From NCBI GenBank assembly GCA_021162305.1, contig JAGGYX010000020.1, positions 1 to 11,353 of the forward strand: DNA of 11,353 bases, given 5' to 3'. The notes under the pieces are model-generated. The model had not been told where the DNA came from, searched no databases, and saw only the letters and a program-made list of their open reading frames with translations. Of this stretch, positions 1 through 6,420 are shown in pieces. Position numbers and translations under genes: made by a program. The stretch's first letter is position 1; each line of letters opens with the position of its first letter. This stretch comes from Thermoplasmata archaeon. GTDB lineage: Archaea; Thermoplasmatota; E2; UBA202; JdFR-43.

Positions 1-818
1 GAGATAAGCAGAGCATTACAGGCTACAACAAAAAGGTTATGGAAGAAGGGATTGCAAATGGATTTATTGAGACAAAAGATGAATATATTTTTCAGGGAGC
101 AACATTGAAAGATGCTTTAGAAAACTCGCTCGAGCCTTATTTTACTGGCTTTACAAATGCAAATGGATTTATTGAAAGTATTGGTTTGCAACCTCAGAAA
201 AAATTTGAAGAACTTGATGACGAGGAAAGAAAAAGGTTGCTTTCAGCTTTAACTTTAAAATTGCTTGAACAAAAATGCAACGAAATTGAATGGAAAAGGA
301 AAGCAATATATGGAAGATATTATGGCAACCTTTATGATATGACCTCCAAGCTAAATGCTTCTGCTCGCCTCAATGAGCATGGCACTGGAATAGCTGCATG
401 TTTTGGGGATAAGAAGGCGAGAGAAAGAGTTTTTATACTGCAGGAGAAATATAGAGATGAGATAAGAAAGGAAATGCGTGCCATGGAGAAAAAGGAACCA
501 TATGAGAGGGAGAAGTTTATTTATTTCTATAACGAGAAAAGAGCCTTGGGGGGTGTTCTTGCCGGTCTTGCACTAAAATATCTACCAAACTTTAATATGA
601 ATAAACCCATTCTGGCAATCTCATATAATGACGATATAGACATCTCTGCCAGAGCCACGCAAGACATGGTTGAAAATGGCATTAACCTTGGGGAAGCCAT
701 GCGAAACGCAGCTCAAGCAATAGGCGGCGAGGGCGGCGGTCATCCTGTTGCAGCTGGTGCAAGCATTCCCAAGGAAAAGGAAGAAGAATTTTTAAAATTA
801 CTGGATGAGTTGCTATGA
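1..818 (+). CDS. RecJ-like DHH-family single-stranded-DNA exonuclease, 3' part
   Basis: This is the C-terminal 271 residues of a DHH-superfamily nuclease. The frame is open from base 3 to the TGA at 816-818 and runs off the left edge, so the ATG at 39 is internal. The catalytic DHH motifs would lie upstream, outside the window. The leading residues (DKQSITGYNKK) resemble the region of archaeal RecJ proteins that follows the catalytic domain. The C-terminus carries the DHHA1 signature GGGHPVAAGASIP (about 733-771). Relatives are Mn-dependent 5'-3' ssDNA or RNA exonucleases, and some archaeal ones (GAN) join the CMG replicative helicase. Which archaeal RecJ subgroup this belongs to cannot be decided from this part. 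Its stop overlaps the topA start in ATGA (815-818), indicating co-transcription and coupled translation. Confidence 0.85.
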   Translation, partial: DKQSITGYNKKVMEEGIANGFIETKDEYIFQGATLKDALENSLEPYFTGFTNANGFIESIGLQPQKKFEELDDEERKRLLSALTLKLLEQKCNEIEWKRKAIYGRYYGNLYDMTSKLNASARLNEHGTGIAACFGDKKARERVFILQEKYRDEIRKEMRAMEKKEPYEREKFIYFYNEKRALGGVLAGLALKYLPNFNMNKPILAISYNDDIDISARATQDMVENGINLGEAMRNAAQAIGGEGGGHPVAAGASIPKEKEEEFLKLLDELL

Positions 819-2764
819 AAACGCTTGTCATATGTGAGAAAGGAATAGCTGCGAGAAGGATTGCCCAGATACTTTCGAATGGAAAATATAGGCAAGGAAA
901 AATTGCTGGTGTGCCATACTATTATTTTGATGATTATGTTGTAATAGGACTTAAAGGACATATAATGAAGCTTGATTATCCCAAGGAATTTTCAAAATGG
1001 AATGGAATCCCACCAAAAAATTTGATTGATGTTGAGCCTGTAAAAAAAGTCACTTCTCCTGCAACAAAAAAAGCTTTAAAAGAGCTGGCAAAAGGTGCAA
1101 GCAGAATAATAATAGCAACAGATTATGATAGAGAAGGCGAGTTGATTGGCGTCGAGGCATTGAGCATGCTGCCAGAAGGCATTGAGGTAAAGAGAGCGAG
1201 ATTCAGTGCAATAACCCCATATGAAATAAAAAGAGCTTTTGAAAATCTTGGAGAAGTTGATTATAATCTCTCGAAATCTGCTGAAGCTCGGCAGTATGTG
1301 GATTTGATATGGGGGGCAAGTTTAACTCGTTTCATAAGCATTTCATCAAATCAACTTGGAAAAGATTTTTTATCTGTTGGGCGTGTCCAGACTCCAACAC
1401 TGTCTTTAATAGTTGAAAGAGAAAAACAAATAGAAAAATTTGTCCCAACACCATACTGGATAATAAAATTGGTGCTGGAGAAAAATGGAATAAAATTTGA
1501 AGCCAGCTCAGATAAAATTGAAGATGAGGAAAAGGCAAAAAAGATATATGAAAATGTAAGAAAAAGAAGGGATGCAATTGTTACAGAATTTGAGAAAAAA
1601 ACAAAGCAGGAAATGCCTCCCCCGCCATATGACACAACATCTTTTTTAAAAGATGCATCCTATATTGGCTATTCTCCAGCAAATGCAATGAAAATTGCAG
1701 AAGAGCTTTACATGAATGGATATATTTCATATCCAAGAACAGATAATACTGTATATCCACCCTTGCCATTTGATTCAATCCTGAAAAAGCTTTCAAAAGT
1801 TTTTCCTCGAGATATAGAAAAATTAATCAAAATACGTAGAGAAAAGCCAACGAGAGGTAAAAAATACAGCCATGACCATCCTCCAATACATCCTGTTGAT
1901 GCATATAAAGGAAAGGAGCATCAAAAAATATATGAGCTTATAGCAAGGCGTTTCATGGTTACTCTCGCTAAAAACGCCTTGATAGAGGAAAAGAAATTTA
2001 AGCTTGAGGCAGAGATAATTTTTAAGGGGCAGGGTAAAAAAATTATAGAGAAGAACTGGCTCGAGCTATATCCATATATAAAAATAGAAGAAAGGGAGGT
2101 TCCAGATTTAAAAGAAGGAGAAAGGTTGAGAATAATAGAAGCAAAAATTGAAAGGAAGGAAACAAAACCTCCAAAAAGATATACACAGGGAAGTCTTCTG
2201 GCAGAGATGGAAAAACTTGGTCTGGGAACGAAATCAACGAGGCATGAAATCATAAGCAAGCTTTACCAGAGAAAATACATAAAAGGCAAAACAATCTCGC
2301 CGACGCCTGCAGGCGTGGCTGTAACCGAGGCTTTGAAGAAAGGAGCGGAGATAATAACAAAGCCGGAAATGACTGCCATGCTCGAGGAAGACATGGAAAA
2401 AATTGCAGAGGGCAAAAAAAGCTTTGAGGAAGTGATAGAGGAATCAAAGGATATATTGAAAAAGGCATTTGAAGTTCTCGAAGGAAAGGAAAAAGATATA
2501 GCAAGAGAAATAAAAAATGCATTGTACAAGCAGAATTTCTTTGGAAAGTGTCCAAATTGCGGTTCAGATTTAGTTTTGAGAAAGTCGAGAAATGGGAAAC
2601 GATTCATAGGTTGTTCTAACTATCCAAAATGCACAACAACATATCCATTACCCCAAAAAGGCGTTGTATTTTTCGAGGGCGAATATTGCAAATGTGGTGC
2701 CCCAAAAATAACAATAATATATCGTGGCAAAAAATGGAAAAAATGCGTGGCAAATTGCAATTAA
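815..2764 (+). CDS. topA: DNA topoisomerase I (type IA, archaeal)
   Basis: This 649-residue enzyme relaxes negatively supercoiled DNA by passing a strand through a transient 5'-phosphotyrosine break. An N-terminal Toprim domain has the catalytic Glu8 (VICEKG) and the metal-binding DYDREGE motif (D103, D105, E109). The active-site tyrosine is Y306 in YISYPRTD. The HPPIHP motif (355-360) and [13 protein letters not shown] (468-480) are typical of type IA enzymes. The C-terminus has two zinc ribbons: C579, C582, C600, C606, and C625, C627, C644, C648. There is no helicase domain, so it is not reverse gyrase. The start overlaps the upstream nuclease gene by ATGA. The stop shares bases 2762-2763 with the stop of the opposing eL40 gene. 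All key residues are present and the gene looks intact. Confidence 0.97.
   Translation: MKTLVICEKGIAARRIAQILSNGKYRQGKIAGVPYYYFDDYVVIGLKGHIMKLDYPKEFSKWNGIPPKNLIDVEPVKKVTSPATKKALKELAKGASRIIIATDYDREGELIGVEALSMLPEGIEVKRARFSAITPYEIKRAFENLGEVDYNLSKSAEARQYVDLIWGASLTRFISISSNQLGKDFLSVGRVQTPTLSLIVEREKQIEKFVPTPYWIIKLVLEKNGIKFEASSDKIEDEEKAKKIYENVRKRRDAIVTEFEKKTKQEMPPPPYDTTSFLKDASYIGYSPANAMKIAEELYMNGYISYPRTDNTVYPPLPFDSILKKLSKVFPRDIEKLIKIRREKPTRGKKYSHDHPPIHPVDAYKGKEHQKIYELIARRFMVTLAKNALIEEKKFKLEAEIIFKGQGKKIIEKNWLELYPYIKIEEREVPDLKEGERLRIIEAKIERKETKPPKRYTQGSLLAEMEKLGLGTKSTRHEIISKLYQRKYIKGKTISPTPAGVAVTEALKKGAEIITKPEMTAMLEEDMEKIAEGKKSFEEVIEESKDILKKAFEVLEGKEKDIAREIKNALYKQNFFGKCPNCGSDLVLRKSRNGKRFIGCSNYPKCTTTYPLPQKGVVFFEGEYCKCGAPKITIIYRGKKWKKCVANCN
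2729..2743 (-). terminator. possible poly-U terminator of the eL40 gene inside topA
   Basis: On the minus strand, two runs of six T lie 18 to 32 nt past the eL40 stop codon (A-runs at 2738-2743 and 2729-2734 on the plus strand). Archaeal RNA polymerase commonly stops at U-rich tracts without a hairpin. The position is right for eL40, but the runs also encode Lys and Phe-type codons of the topA zinc-ribbon region, so they may be incidental. Confidence 0.35.
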
Positions 2765-2913
2765 GCCTTTGCCTTTCTTTCCTTGGTTTTTGGTCTCAGT
2801 CTTTTTGAACCACATCTTCTGCATTTTGTTGCTCCTATAGGATTACGAGCATTGCATCGCATGCATATGAGTTTGTCGAGCAATCTTGCTTCCGCTTCTG
2901 GAAATCTTGCCAT
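2761..2913 (-). CDS. rpl40e: 50S ribosomal protein eL40
   Basis: This 50-residue ribosomal protein of the large subunit starts [12 protein letters not shown], the invariant beginning of archaeal eL40. It has one zinc finger of the form C-x2-C-x10-C-x2-C (C17, C20, C31, C34), followed by the basic tail [12 protein letters not shown]. The ATG at 2913-2911 was preferred over an upstream in-frame ATG (2955) because the protein then has the family length, and because a TATA box (2931-2939) lies about 22 bp upstream, which fits a leaderless mRNA. The extra 14 residues of the longer frame would cross this promoter. The stop overlaps the topA stop on the other strand. The gene is divergent from the AIM24-family gene. 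Confidence 0.95.
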   Translation of the reverse strand: MARFPEAEARLLDKLICMRCNARNPIGATKCRRCGSKRLRPKTKERKAKA

Positions 2914-2929
2914 GCTGATATAACAAAGC

Positions 2930-2941
2930 ATATTTATAATG
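2930..2941 (-). promoter_or_regulatory. TATA box of the eL40 gene
   Basis: On the minus strand the sequence reads ATTATAAATATGC, centred about 22 bp before the ATG at 2913. This is the spacing expected for an archaeal promoter whose transcript begins at or next to the start codon. No Shine-Dalgarno sequence lies before that ATG. Confidence 0.65.
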
Positions 2942-2965
2942 TTTGCTATTGCCATATTTCATAAA

Positions 2966-2974
2966 ACTTATATT
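2966..2974 (+). promoter_or_regulatory. TATA-like box of the AIM24-family gene
   Basis: ACTTATATT is centred about 24 bp before the ATG at 2994, a leaderless arrangement. A GGAGG at 2975-2979 lies 14 bases before the ATG. That is far for a ribosome binding site, and the GGAGG would sit between the TATA box and the predicted transcription start, so it is probably not used. Confidence 0.5.
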
Positions 2975-2993
2975 GGAGGCGGGGATTAAACAC

Positions 2994-3728
2994 ATGAAAT
3001 ATAAAATAACTGGAGATAATCTGCAAATTGTAACAATTGAGCTTGATGAGAGAGAAAAAGTATATGGAGAAGCTGGCTCAATGGTTTATATGAGCAATAA
3101 CATAAAAATGGAAGCTAAAGCCAGAGGAGGCATATTAAAATCAATAGGAAGAAAATTTATGGGAGAAACATTTTTCATGACAGAATTTTATCCAACAAAT
3201 GGCAATGGCTATGTTGGCTTTGCTGGAAATGCACCAGGAAAAATAAAAGCCATTGAAGTAGATGGAAAGGAATTCATCGTGCAAAAAGATGCTTTTCTGT
3301 GTGCTGAAGATAGCATCGAGTTAAGTGTTGCTTTTCAAAAAAGGCTTGGCTCAATATTTTTTGGAGGAGAAGGCTTCATTTTAGAACGCCTCACTGGCAA
3401 AGGAACTGCTTTCATTCATGCATGTGGTGATTTCATTGAAATGGAATTGAAAGATGGTGAGGAAATAAAAGTAGATACTGGAAGCGTCGTCGGATGGGAA
3501 GGAAGCGTTGATTACAGCATAAGCAGGGTTAAAGGAATAAAAACCATGTTTTTTGGAGGCGAAGGACTTTTCCTCACAACTTTAAAGGGACCTGGCAAAA
3601 TAATCATACAATCCATGACCCTTCATAATCTTGCTTCCGCCTTGGCACCTTTCCTGCCCCACCAGCAGCAGACCTCCGGCAGGAGTGGCGTGTTAGGGAC
3701 ATTTCTGGATGAAACCCTCGGCAAATAA
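2994..3728 (+). CDS. AIM24 / TIGR00266 family beta-helix protein
   Basis: This 244-residue protein belongs to the widespread TIGR00266 family, homologous to the mitochondrial protein Aim24. The biochemical role in prokaryotes is unknown, and the family fold is a trimeric beta-structure related to tryptophan-RNA-binding attenuation-like proteins. Family hallmarks are the opening MKYKITGDNLQIVTIELDE, GEAGSMVYMS, and the repeated glycine motifs SIFFGGEGFILERLTGKG and TMFFGGEGLFLTTLKGPG. There is no signal peptide or membrane segment. The ATG at 2994 was chosen over 2943 because the extra 17 residues do not match the family start and would overlap the divergent promoter region. The stop abuts, with no gap, the stop of the convergent ribK gene. 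Confidence 0.9.
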   Translation: MKYKITGDNLQIVTIELDEREKVYGEAGSMVYMSNNIKMEAKARGGILKSIGRKFMGETFFMTEFYPTNGNGYVGFAGNAPGKIKAIEVDGKEFIVQKDAFLCAEDSIELSVAFQKRLGSIFFGGEGFILERLTGKGTAFIHACGDFIEMELKDGEEIKVDTGSVVGWEGSVDYSISRVKGIKTMFFGGEGLFLTTLKGPGKIIIQSMTLHNLASALAPFLPHQQQTSGRSGVLGTFLDETLGK

Positions 3729-4397
3729 TCAGGCAGTATTCCACTTTATTTCGAGTTGCCATTCTTTAAGCTGTCCATAATCAATTAAGATGGGAGGATA
3801 CATAATTGAATATCTTTTTTTAGTCCATGTTAGCAACTTTTTGAAATTTTCTTTTTCATTTCCTTCGAAAATCATGCTGGCTACGATGCGAGAAGGGAGA
3901 ACTTTATTTCCTTTTCTTTCTTCACACCCTTCAATCAAAGGATTTTTCAATAAGGGATTTTCATAATATATTTTTATTCTGGCTTTTTTCTTGCCTTCCT
4001 CGCAGTCAAGCAAATACTTTCTACGCCATTTTAAAAATGGAACAAATTTTATTTTTATTTTGTCTCCATCTTTAAGTTGCAGTTTCTCTCTCAAATTGTG
4101 TTTTGAGATTATTTCCAGATATTCTTCTTTCGATTTTTCTGGGATTACAATTGCGGCTTTTAATCTTCCTATTTTTACTGGAAAACATTTCACTCCTCCA
4201 TATTTTTTTCCTTTCCTAATAAATCCTCTCACCATTATTCCATCCATTTCTTCTAAAATTTTTTTGTAAGGAGATAGAATATTCAGAGTGCCAGCGTAAG
4301 GATTTATTCCAAGCTCTTCTTTAAACTGCTTTTTATACTCTTCCATAGACATGAAATTTTTTGCTTTCTTTCTCCCAGAAGTAACTATTCCCATCAT
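3729..4397 (-). CDS. ribK: CTP-dependent riboflavin kinase-like protein (DUF120) with unusual C-terminal extension
   Basis: Residues 1-117 of this 222-residue protein match archaeal RibK, which makes FMN from riboflavin and CTP. Matches include IVTSG, FMSMEEYKKQF, LGINPYAGTLN (the TLN at 37-39 is a nucleotide and metal-binding element), GGVKCFPVKI, AAIVIPEKS, and LREKLQLKDGDKI. Two things are odd. The glycine-rich loop after SG, usually like GLGEG, reads RKKAK here. The kinase domain is also followed by about 105 residues (118-222) that I do not recognise, containing NKVLPSRIVASMIFEG and RYSIMYPPILIDYG. The gene begins with ATGATG immediately after the TAA of the upstream winged-helix gene, in the same frame. 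In Thermoplasma these two domains form one protein. Fold assignment is strong; kinase activity is less certain because of the loop. Confidence 0.8.
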   Translation of the reverse strand: MMGIVTSGRKKAKNFMSMEEYKKQFKEELGINPYAGTLNILSPYKKILEEMDGIMVRGFIRKGKKYGGVKCFPVKIGRLKAAIVIPEKSKEEYLEIISKHNLREKLQLKDGDKIKIKFVPFLKWRRKYLLDCEEGKKKARIKIYYENPLLKNPLIEGCEERKGNKVLPSRIVASMIFEGNEKENFKKLLTWTKKRYSIMYPPILIDYGQLKEWQLEIKWNTA

Positions 4398-4637
4398 TTA
4401 AAGTTCTTCTCTACCCTTCATTTTTGCATATAGCTTTATTCCCTCGTCTGTAAGTTTATAGCCATCTTCTCCTTCTTCTATTATTCCATGTTTCTGCAGC
4501 TCTTCTGCAGCATTTTTTACGGCTCTCTCTATTAAATGCTGTTTTTTTGCTATTCTTTCGAGCCTTTTTTCTCCTGATGCTATTTCAACAAACACTGCCT
4601 TCCTTATCTTATTCGACAATATGAAACCTTCATTCAT
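4398..4637 (-). CDS. small winged-helix protein, in frame with ribK
   Basis: This 79-residue protein is predicted to be a winged helix-turn-helix. It begins LSNKIRKAVFVEIASGEKRLERIAKKQ, continues with a recognition-helix-like stretch (IERAVKNAAEELQKHGII) and ends with a wing (EEGEDGYKLTDEGIKLYAKM). It matches the N-terminal DNA-binding half of fused wHTH-RibK proteins of some archaea, where it may regulate riboflavin genes. Here TAA (4398-4400) ends it and the next codon in the same frame is the ribK ATG. It may therefore be a separate regulator, a translationally coupled partner, or the product of a recent nonsense change. The ATG at 4637 is the first in-frame start after the preceding open sequence and has no clear Shine-Dalgarno sequence. 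Confidence 0.75.
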   Translation of the reverse strand: MNEGFILSNKIRKAVFVEIASGEKRLERIAKKQHLIERAVKNAAEELQKHGIIEEGEDGYKLTDEGIKLYAKMKGREEL

Positions 4638-4676
4638 TTTATCATTTGTATATTGTTTCTCTTCATTAAAGTTTTT

Positions 4677-4688
4677 CTTTTTATATGC
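4677..4688 (+). promoter_or_regulatory. TATA box of the methyltransferase gene, possibly bidirectional
   Basis: CTTTTTATATGC is centred about 23 bp before the ATG at 4706, supporting that ATG rather than 4685, which lies inside the box. The reverse strand of the same bases reads GCATATAAAAAG, also TATA-like, about 45 bp before the divergent winged-helix ATG at 4637. That could give an mRNA with a leader of roughly 20 nt. Confidence 0.5.
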
Positions 4689-4705
4689 TTATGCAATATC
4701 ATTTT

Positions 4706-5281
4706 ATGGCAGAAGGTAAATTTGCTATGCTATATGACTTAATATTTGGTCTCATTCTAAGGAGAATGGAAAGAAAGATTGTTGACATCGCCTTTAGACA
4801 TAAATGCGAAAAAATAGTTGATATGGGATGTGGAACAGGATTGCAACTCTCTTTATTGAATAAAAATGGATTTGATACAATTGGTGTTGATATTTCGCCT
4901 GCAATGGTAAGATATGCAAAAAGAAAAGGATTGCAATGTATAATTGGAGATATATCTTCAACACCATTTCCATCTCATAATTTTGATTGTCTCATTTATT
5001 CTTTTGTTTTCCATTTAAATGAAGAGGAAAAGATAAAGGAAATACTGCATGAAGGAAAAAGAATATTGAAGAGAGGAGGAAAGGTAATAATTACAGATTA
5101 TGGAAGGAAAGGCGTCATAACAAAAATGATTGAAAGACTTGCTCCGGAAGAACATTATTCAAACTATCTTGATTACATTAAAAAAGGAGCAATCGATAAT
5201 ATAGTGCAAATTTCAAAAATGAAATTAATGAAGAGGCATCGTTTCTATAAAGGAGCAGTCCAAACAATTGTTCTTTCTTAG
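4706..5281 (+). CDS. class I SAM-dependent methyltransferase
   Basis: This 191-residue methyltransferase has a Rossmann-type fold similar to the UbiE/small-molecule methyltransferase group; its substrate is unknown. Motif I is KIVDMGCGTGLQLSLL (residues about 36-51), the acidic end of beta-2 is GVDISPAMVRYA (Asp62 binds the SAM ribose in relatives), motif II is FDCLIYSFVFHLN, and motif III is LKRGGKVIITDYG. The N-terminus (MAEGKFAMLYDLIFG) is the usual cap helix. An ATG seven codons upstream (4685) was rejected because it falls inside the TATA box. The stop TAG (5279-5281) overlaps the stop of the convergent gene. It is divergent from the wHTH-ribK pair. Confidence 0.88.
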   Translation: MAEGKFAMLYDLIFGLILRRMERKIVDIAFRHKCEKIVDMGCGTGLQLSLLNKNGFDTIGVDISPAMVRYAKRKGLQCIIGDISSTPFPSHNFDCLIYSFVFHLNEEEKIKEILHEGKRILKRGGKVIITDYGRKGVITKMIERLAPEEHYSNYLDYIKKGAIDNIVQISKMKLMKRHRFYKGAVQTIVLS

Positions 5282-5706
5282 ACCACTTCAGGACCAAACA
5301 TATCCTTTTTGCCTTTGCCCGCCTCAAATTTTACCTGCGGCAGCGGGATGGGCGGCGGCAGCTTCAGCTCTCTTGCAATGAAAACCGCTTCTGGCACACA
5401 GAAATGGAGTATAGCTGTATGAATTTGGGAAGCCACGTCATTTGGCATGTTTTTCTTGCTCTGCCATTTCTTTGCTATTTCCTCTGCATCATTGCCTTCA
5501 TATATGAAACCCCCTTCAAATTTTATTATTCCAACAGGACCAAAACTTGCTGTATATTCAAACTCAACATTTGCAACATTTTTTTCAACAACGCTGAATA
5601 ATGTTACGCTACTGTTATGGTCAATTCTTATATTCATAGGGCGTGATAAATCCTTTATATACCTTCTTGCTTCAATTGCCCTGATTTCCATATTTTTTAT
5701 CTTCAT
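5278..5706 (-). CDS. hypothetical protein with possible SecB-like fold
   Basis: This 142-residue protein has no signal peptide and no membrane segment. It contains beta-rich segments (SSVTLFSVVE, NVEFEYTASFG, VGIIKFEGGFIYEG), then KKWQSKKNMPNDVASQI and a helix (ILHFCVPEAVFIARELK) ending in PPPIPLPQVKFE. This order (amphipathic strands, a helix with an aromatic/arginine pair, then a proline-rich loop and a short strand) recalls SecB-type chaperones and archaeal SecB-like proteins such as MJ0357. The similarity is by pattern only and is tentative. The ATG at 5706 is preferred over 5712 because the TATA box at 5725-5735 lies 24-25 bp upstream. The gene is tail-to-tail with the methyltransferase and divergent from the small exported-protein gene. 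Confidence 0.7.
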   Translation of the reverse strand: MKIKNMEIRAIEARRYIKDLSRPMNIRIDHNSSVTLFSVVEKNVANVEFEYTASFGPVGIIKFEGGFIYEGNDAEEIAKKWQSKKNMPNDVASQIHTAILHFCVPEAVFIARELKLPPPIPLPQVKFEAGKGKKDMFGPEVV

Positions 5707-5724
5707 ATTCATTCAAAACAGATT

Positions 5725-5735
5725 GCTATATAAAA
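5725..5735 (-). promoter_or_regulatory. TATA box of the SecB-like gene
   Basis: On the minus strand the sequence reads TTTTATATAGC, centred about 24 bp before the ATG at 5706 and 18 bp before the alternative ATG at 5712. The usual TATA-to-start spacing favours 5706 as a leaderless start. Confidence 0.6.
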
Positions 5736-5768
5736 GTTCCTCTCCATTTGAAGACATGCTCCAATAAA

Positions 5769-5779
5769 GTTTATATATC
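5769..5779 (+). promoter_or_regulatory. TATA box of the exported-protein/receiver/radical SAM operon
   Basis: GTTTATATATC is centred 24 bp before the ATG at 5798, with no Shine-Dalgarno sequence between. It is a clear leaderless promoter and the only evident promoter before the run of genes up to 8285. Confidence 0.65.
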
Positions 5780-5797
5780 CCGAGTTATTTTTACCTC

Positions 5798-6031
5798 ATG
5801 AAAATCTTTGCCCTGATGGCATCATTTATTGTAATAAGCGTAATATTCATGGGAGCTGGAGCTGTTTCATCTGTAAATTATGAATGGGTGAAAAGCAATG
5901 GAATTGGAATGGAGAGCAATGTTTCATTTATAGCTCCAATGCCTGTAAATGTTTCATCATCTGCTTACCTGTTGCCTCATGAAATATTTCTTGGAACCTC
6001 AGAATTTTTCATTGCAATGGAGGGAAAATGA
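5798..6031 (+). CDS. small exported or membrane-anchored protein, unknown function
   Basis: This is a 77-residue protein. Residues 1-22 are hydrophobic after MK (FALMASFIVISVIFMGAGAV), a signal peptide or single membrane anchor with possible cleavage near GAGA or AVS. The remaining 55 residues carry two NxS sequons (NVSF, NVSSS) and no cysteine. I recognise no family. The gene is real on the evidence of a good TATA box at leaderless spacing and an ATGA overlap (6028-6031) with the receiver-domain gene. The context suggests it is co-expressed with that cytoplasmic signalling protein. A role as sensor or signal is possible but not shown by the sequence. Confidence 0.7.
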   Translation: MKIFALMASFIVISVIFMGAGAVSSVNYEWVKSNGIGMESNVSFIAPMPVNVSSSAYLLPHEIFLGTSEFFIAMEGK

Positions 6032-6420
6032 AGGTAATGCTCGTCGTGGAGGATGAAGAGCCAATTCAGGAATTGATCAGGGAATATTTAAAACCACTAA
6101 ATATTGTAATACATTTTGCTTCTACGGGTGAGCAAGGAGTGGAAATGTATAAAAAATTGAAGAAGCAAGGCATAAAACCAATCGTAATCATGGATTTGAA
6201 ATTGCCAGGCATAAACGGGGCGGAGGCGACAAAAAGAATAAAAAGATTTGACAAAGATGCTGAGATTTATGCCTTTACAGCATGGTTTAGAACCAAATTG
6301 GCAGAAGATGCAATGAAAGCTGGAGCAAAAGCAGTTATTGGAAGATATGTTGGATTTGATGGCTTCCGAAACATCATTAATGACATTTTTTCTGGTAAGA
6401 GTATTGCTGGCACAATATGA
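6028..6420 (+). CDS. stand-alone response-regulator receiver domain protein
   Basis: This 130-residue CheY-like receiver has no output domain. The acidic pocket is E8-D9 (VVEDEEPI), the phosphoacceptor is D56 (IVIMDLKLPGINGAEA), and the switch Thr is T84 (AFTAW). The conserved lysine that follows the AGA motif in most receivers (AGA-x5-K-P) is replaced by R106, with Y107 in place of proline. Phosphate coordination may therefore differ from canonical receivers. No histidine kinase is encoded in the window. It overlaps the upstream small exported-protein gene (ATGA, 6028-6031) and the downstream radical SAM gene (ATGA, 6417-6420), so all three are probably translated in a coupled way. Confidence 0.9.
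   Translation: MKVMLVVEDEEPIQELIREYLKPLNIVIHFASTGEQGVEMYKKLKKQGIKPIVIMDLKLPGINGAEATKRIKRFDKDAEIYAFTAWFRTKLAEDAMKAGAKAVIGRYVGFDGFRNIINDIFSGKSIAGTI

Noticed and set aside
1332..2607. Several minus-strand open frames opposite topA
   Set aside because: They are Phe/Ser/Leu-rich shadows of a Lys/Glu-rich gene. The topA frame has all its motifs and no interruption.
2914..2955. N-terminal extension of eL40 by 14 residues
   Set aside because: The added residues do not match the family, and the extension crosses the TATA box at 2931-2939.
2943..2993. N-terminal extension of the AIM24-family protein by 17 residues
   Set aside because: The family starts at MKYKITGDN. The extension overlaps the divergent eL40 promoter and contains this gene's own TATA-like box.
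4685..4705. Upstream start for the methyltransferase at 4685
   Set aside because: That ATG lies within the TATA element, while ATG 4706 has the normal leaderless spacing.
5404..5767. Plus-strand hydrophobic open frames opposite the SecB-like gene
   Set aside because: They mirror the complementary coding strand. The minus-strand frame has a promoter at correct spacing and protein-like composition.
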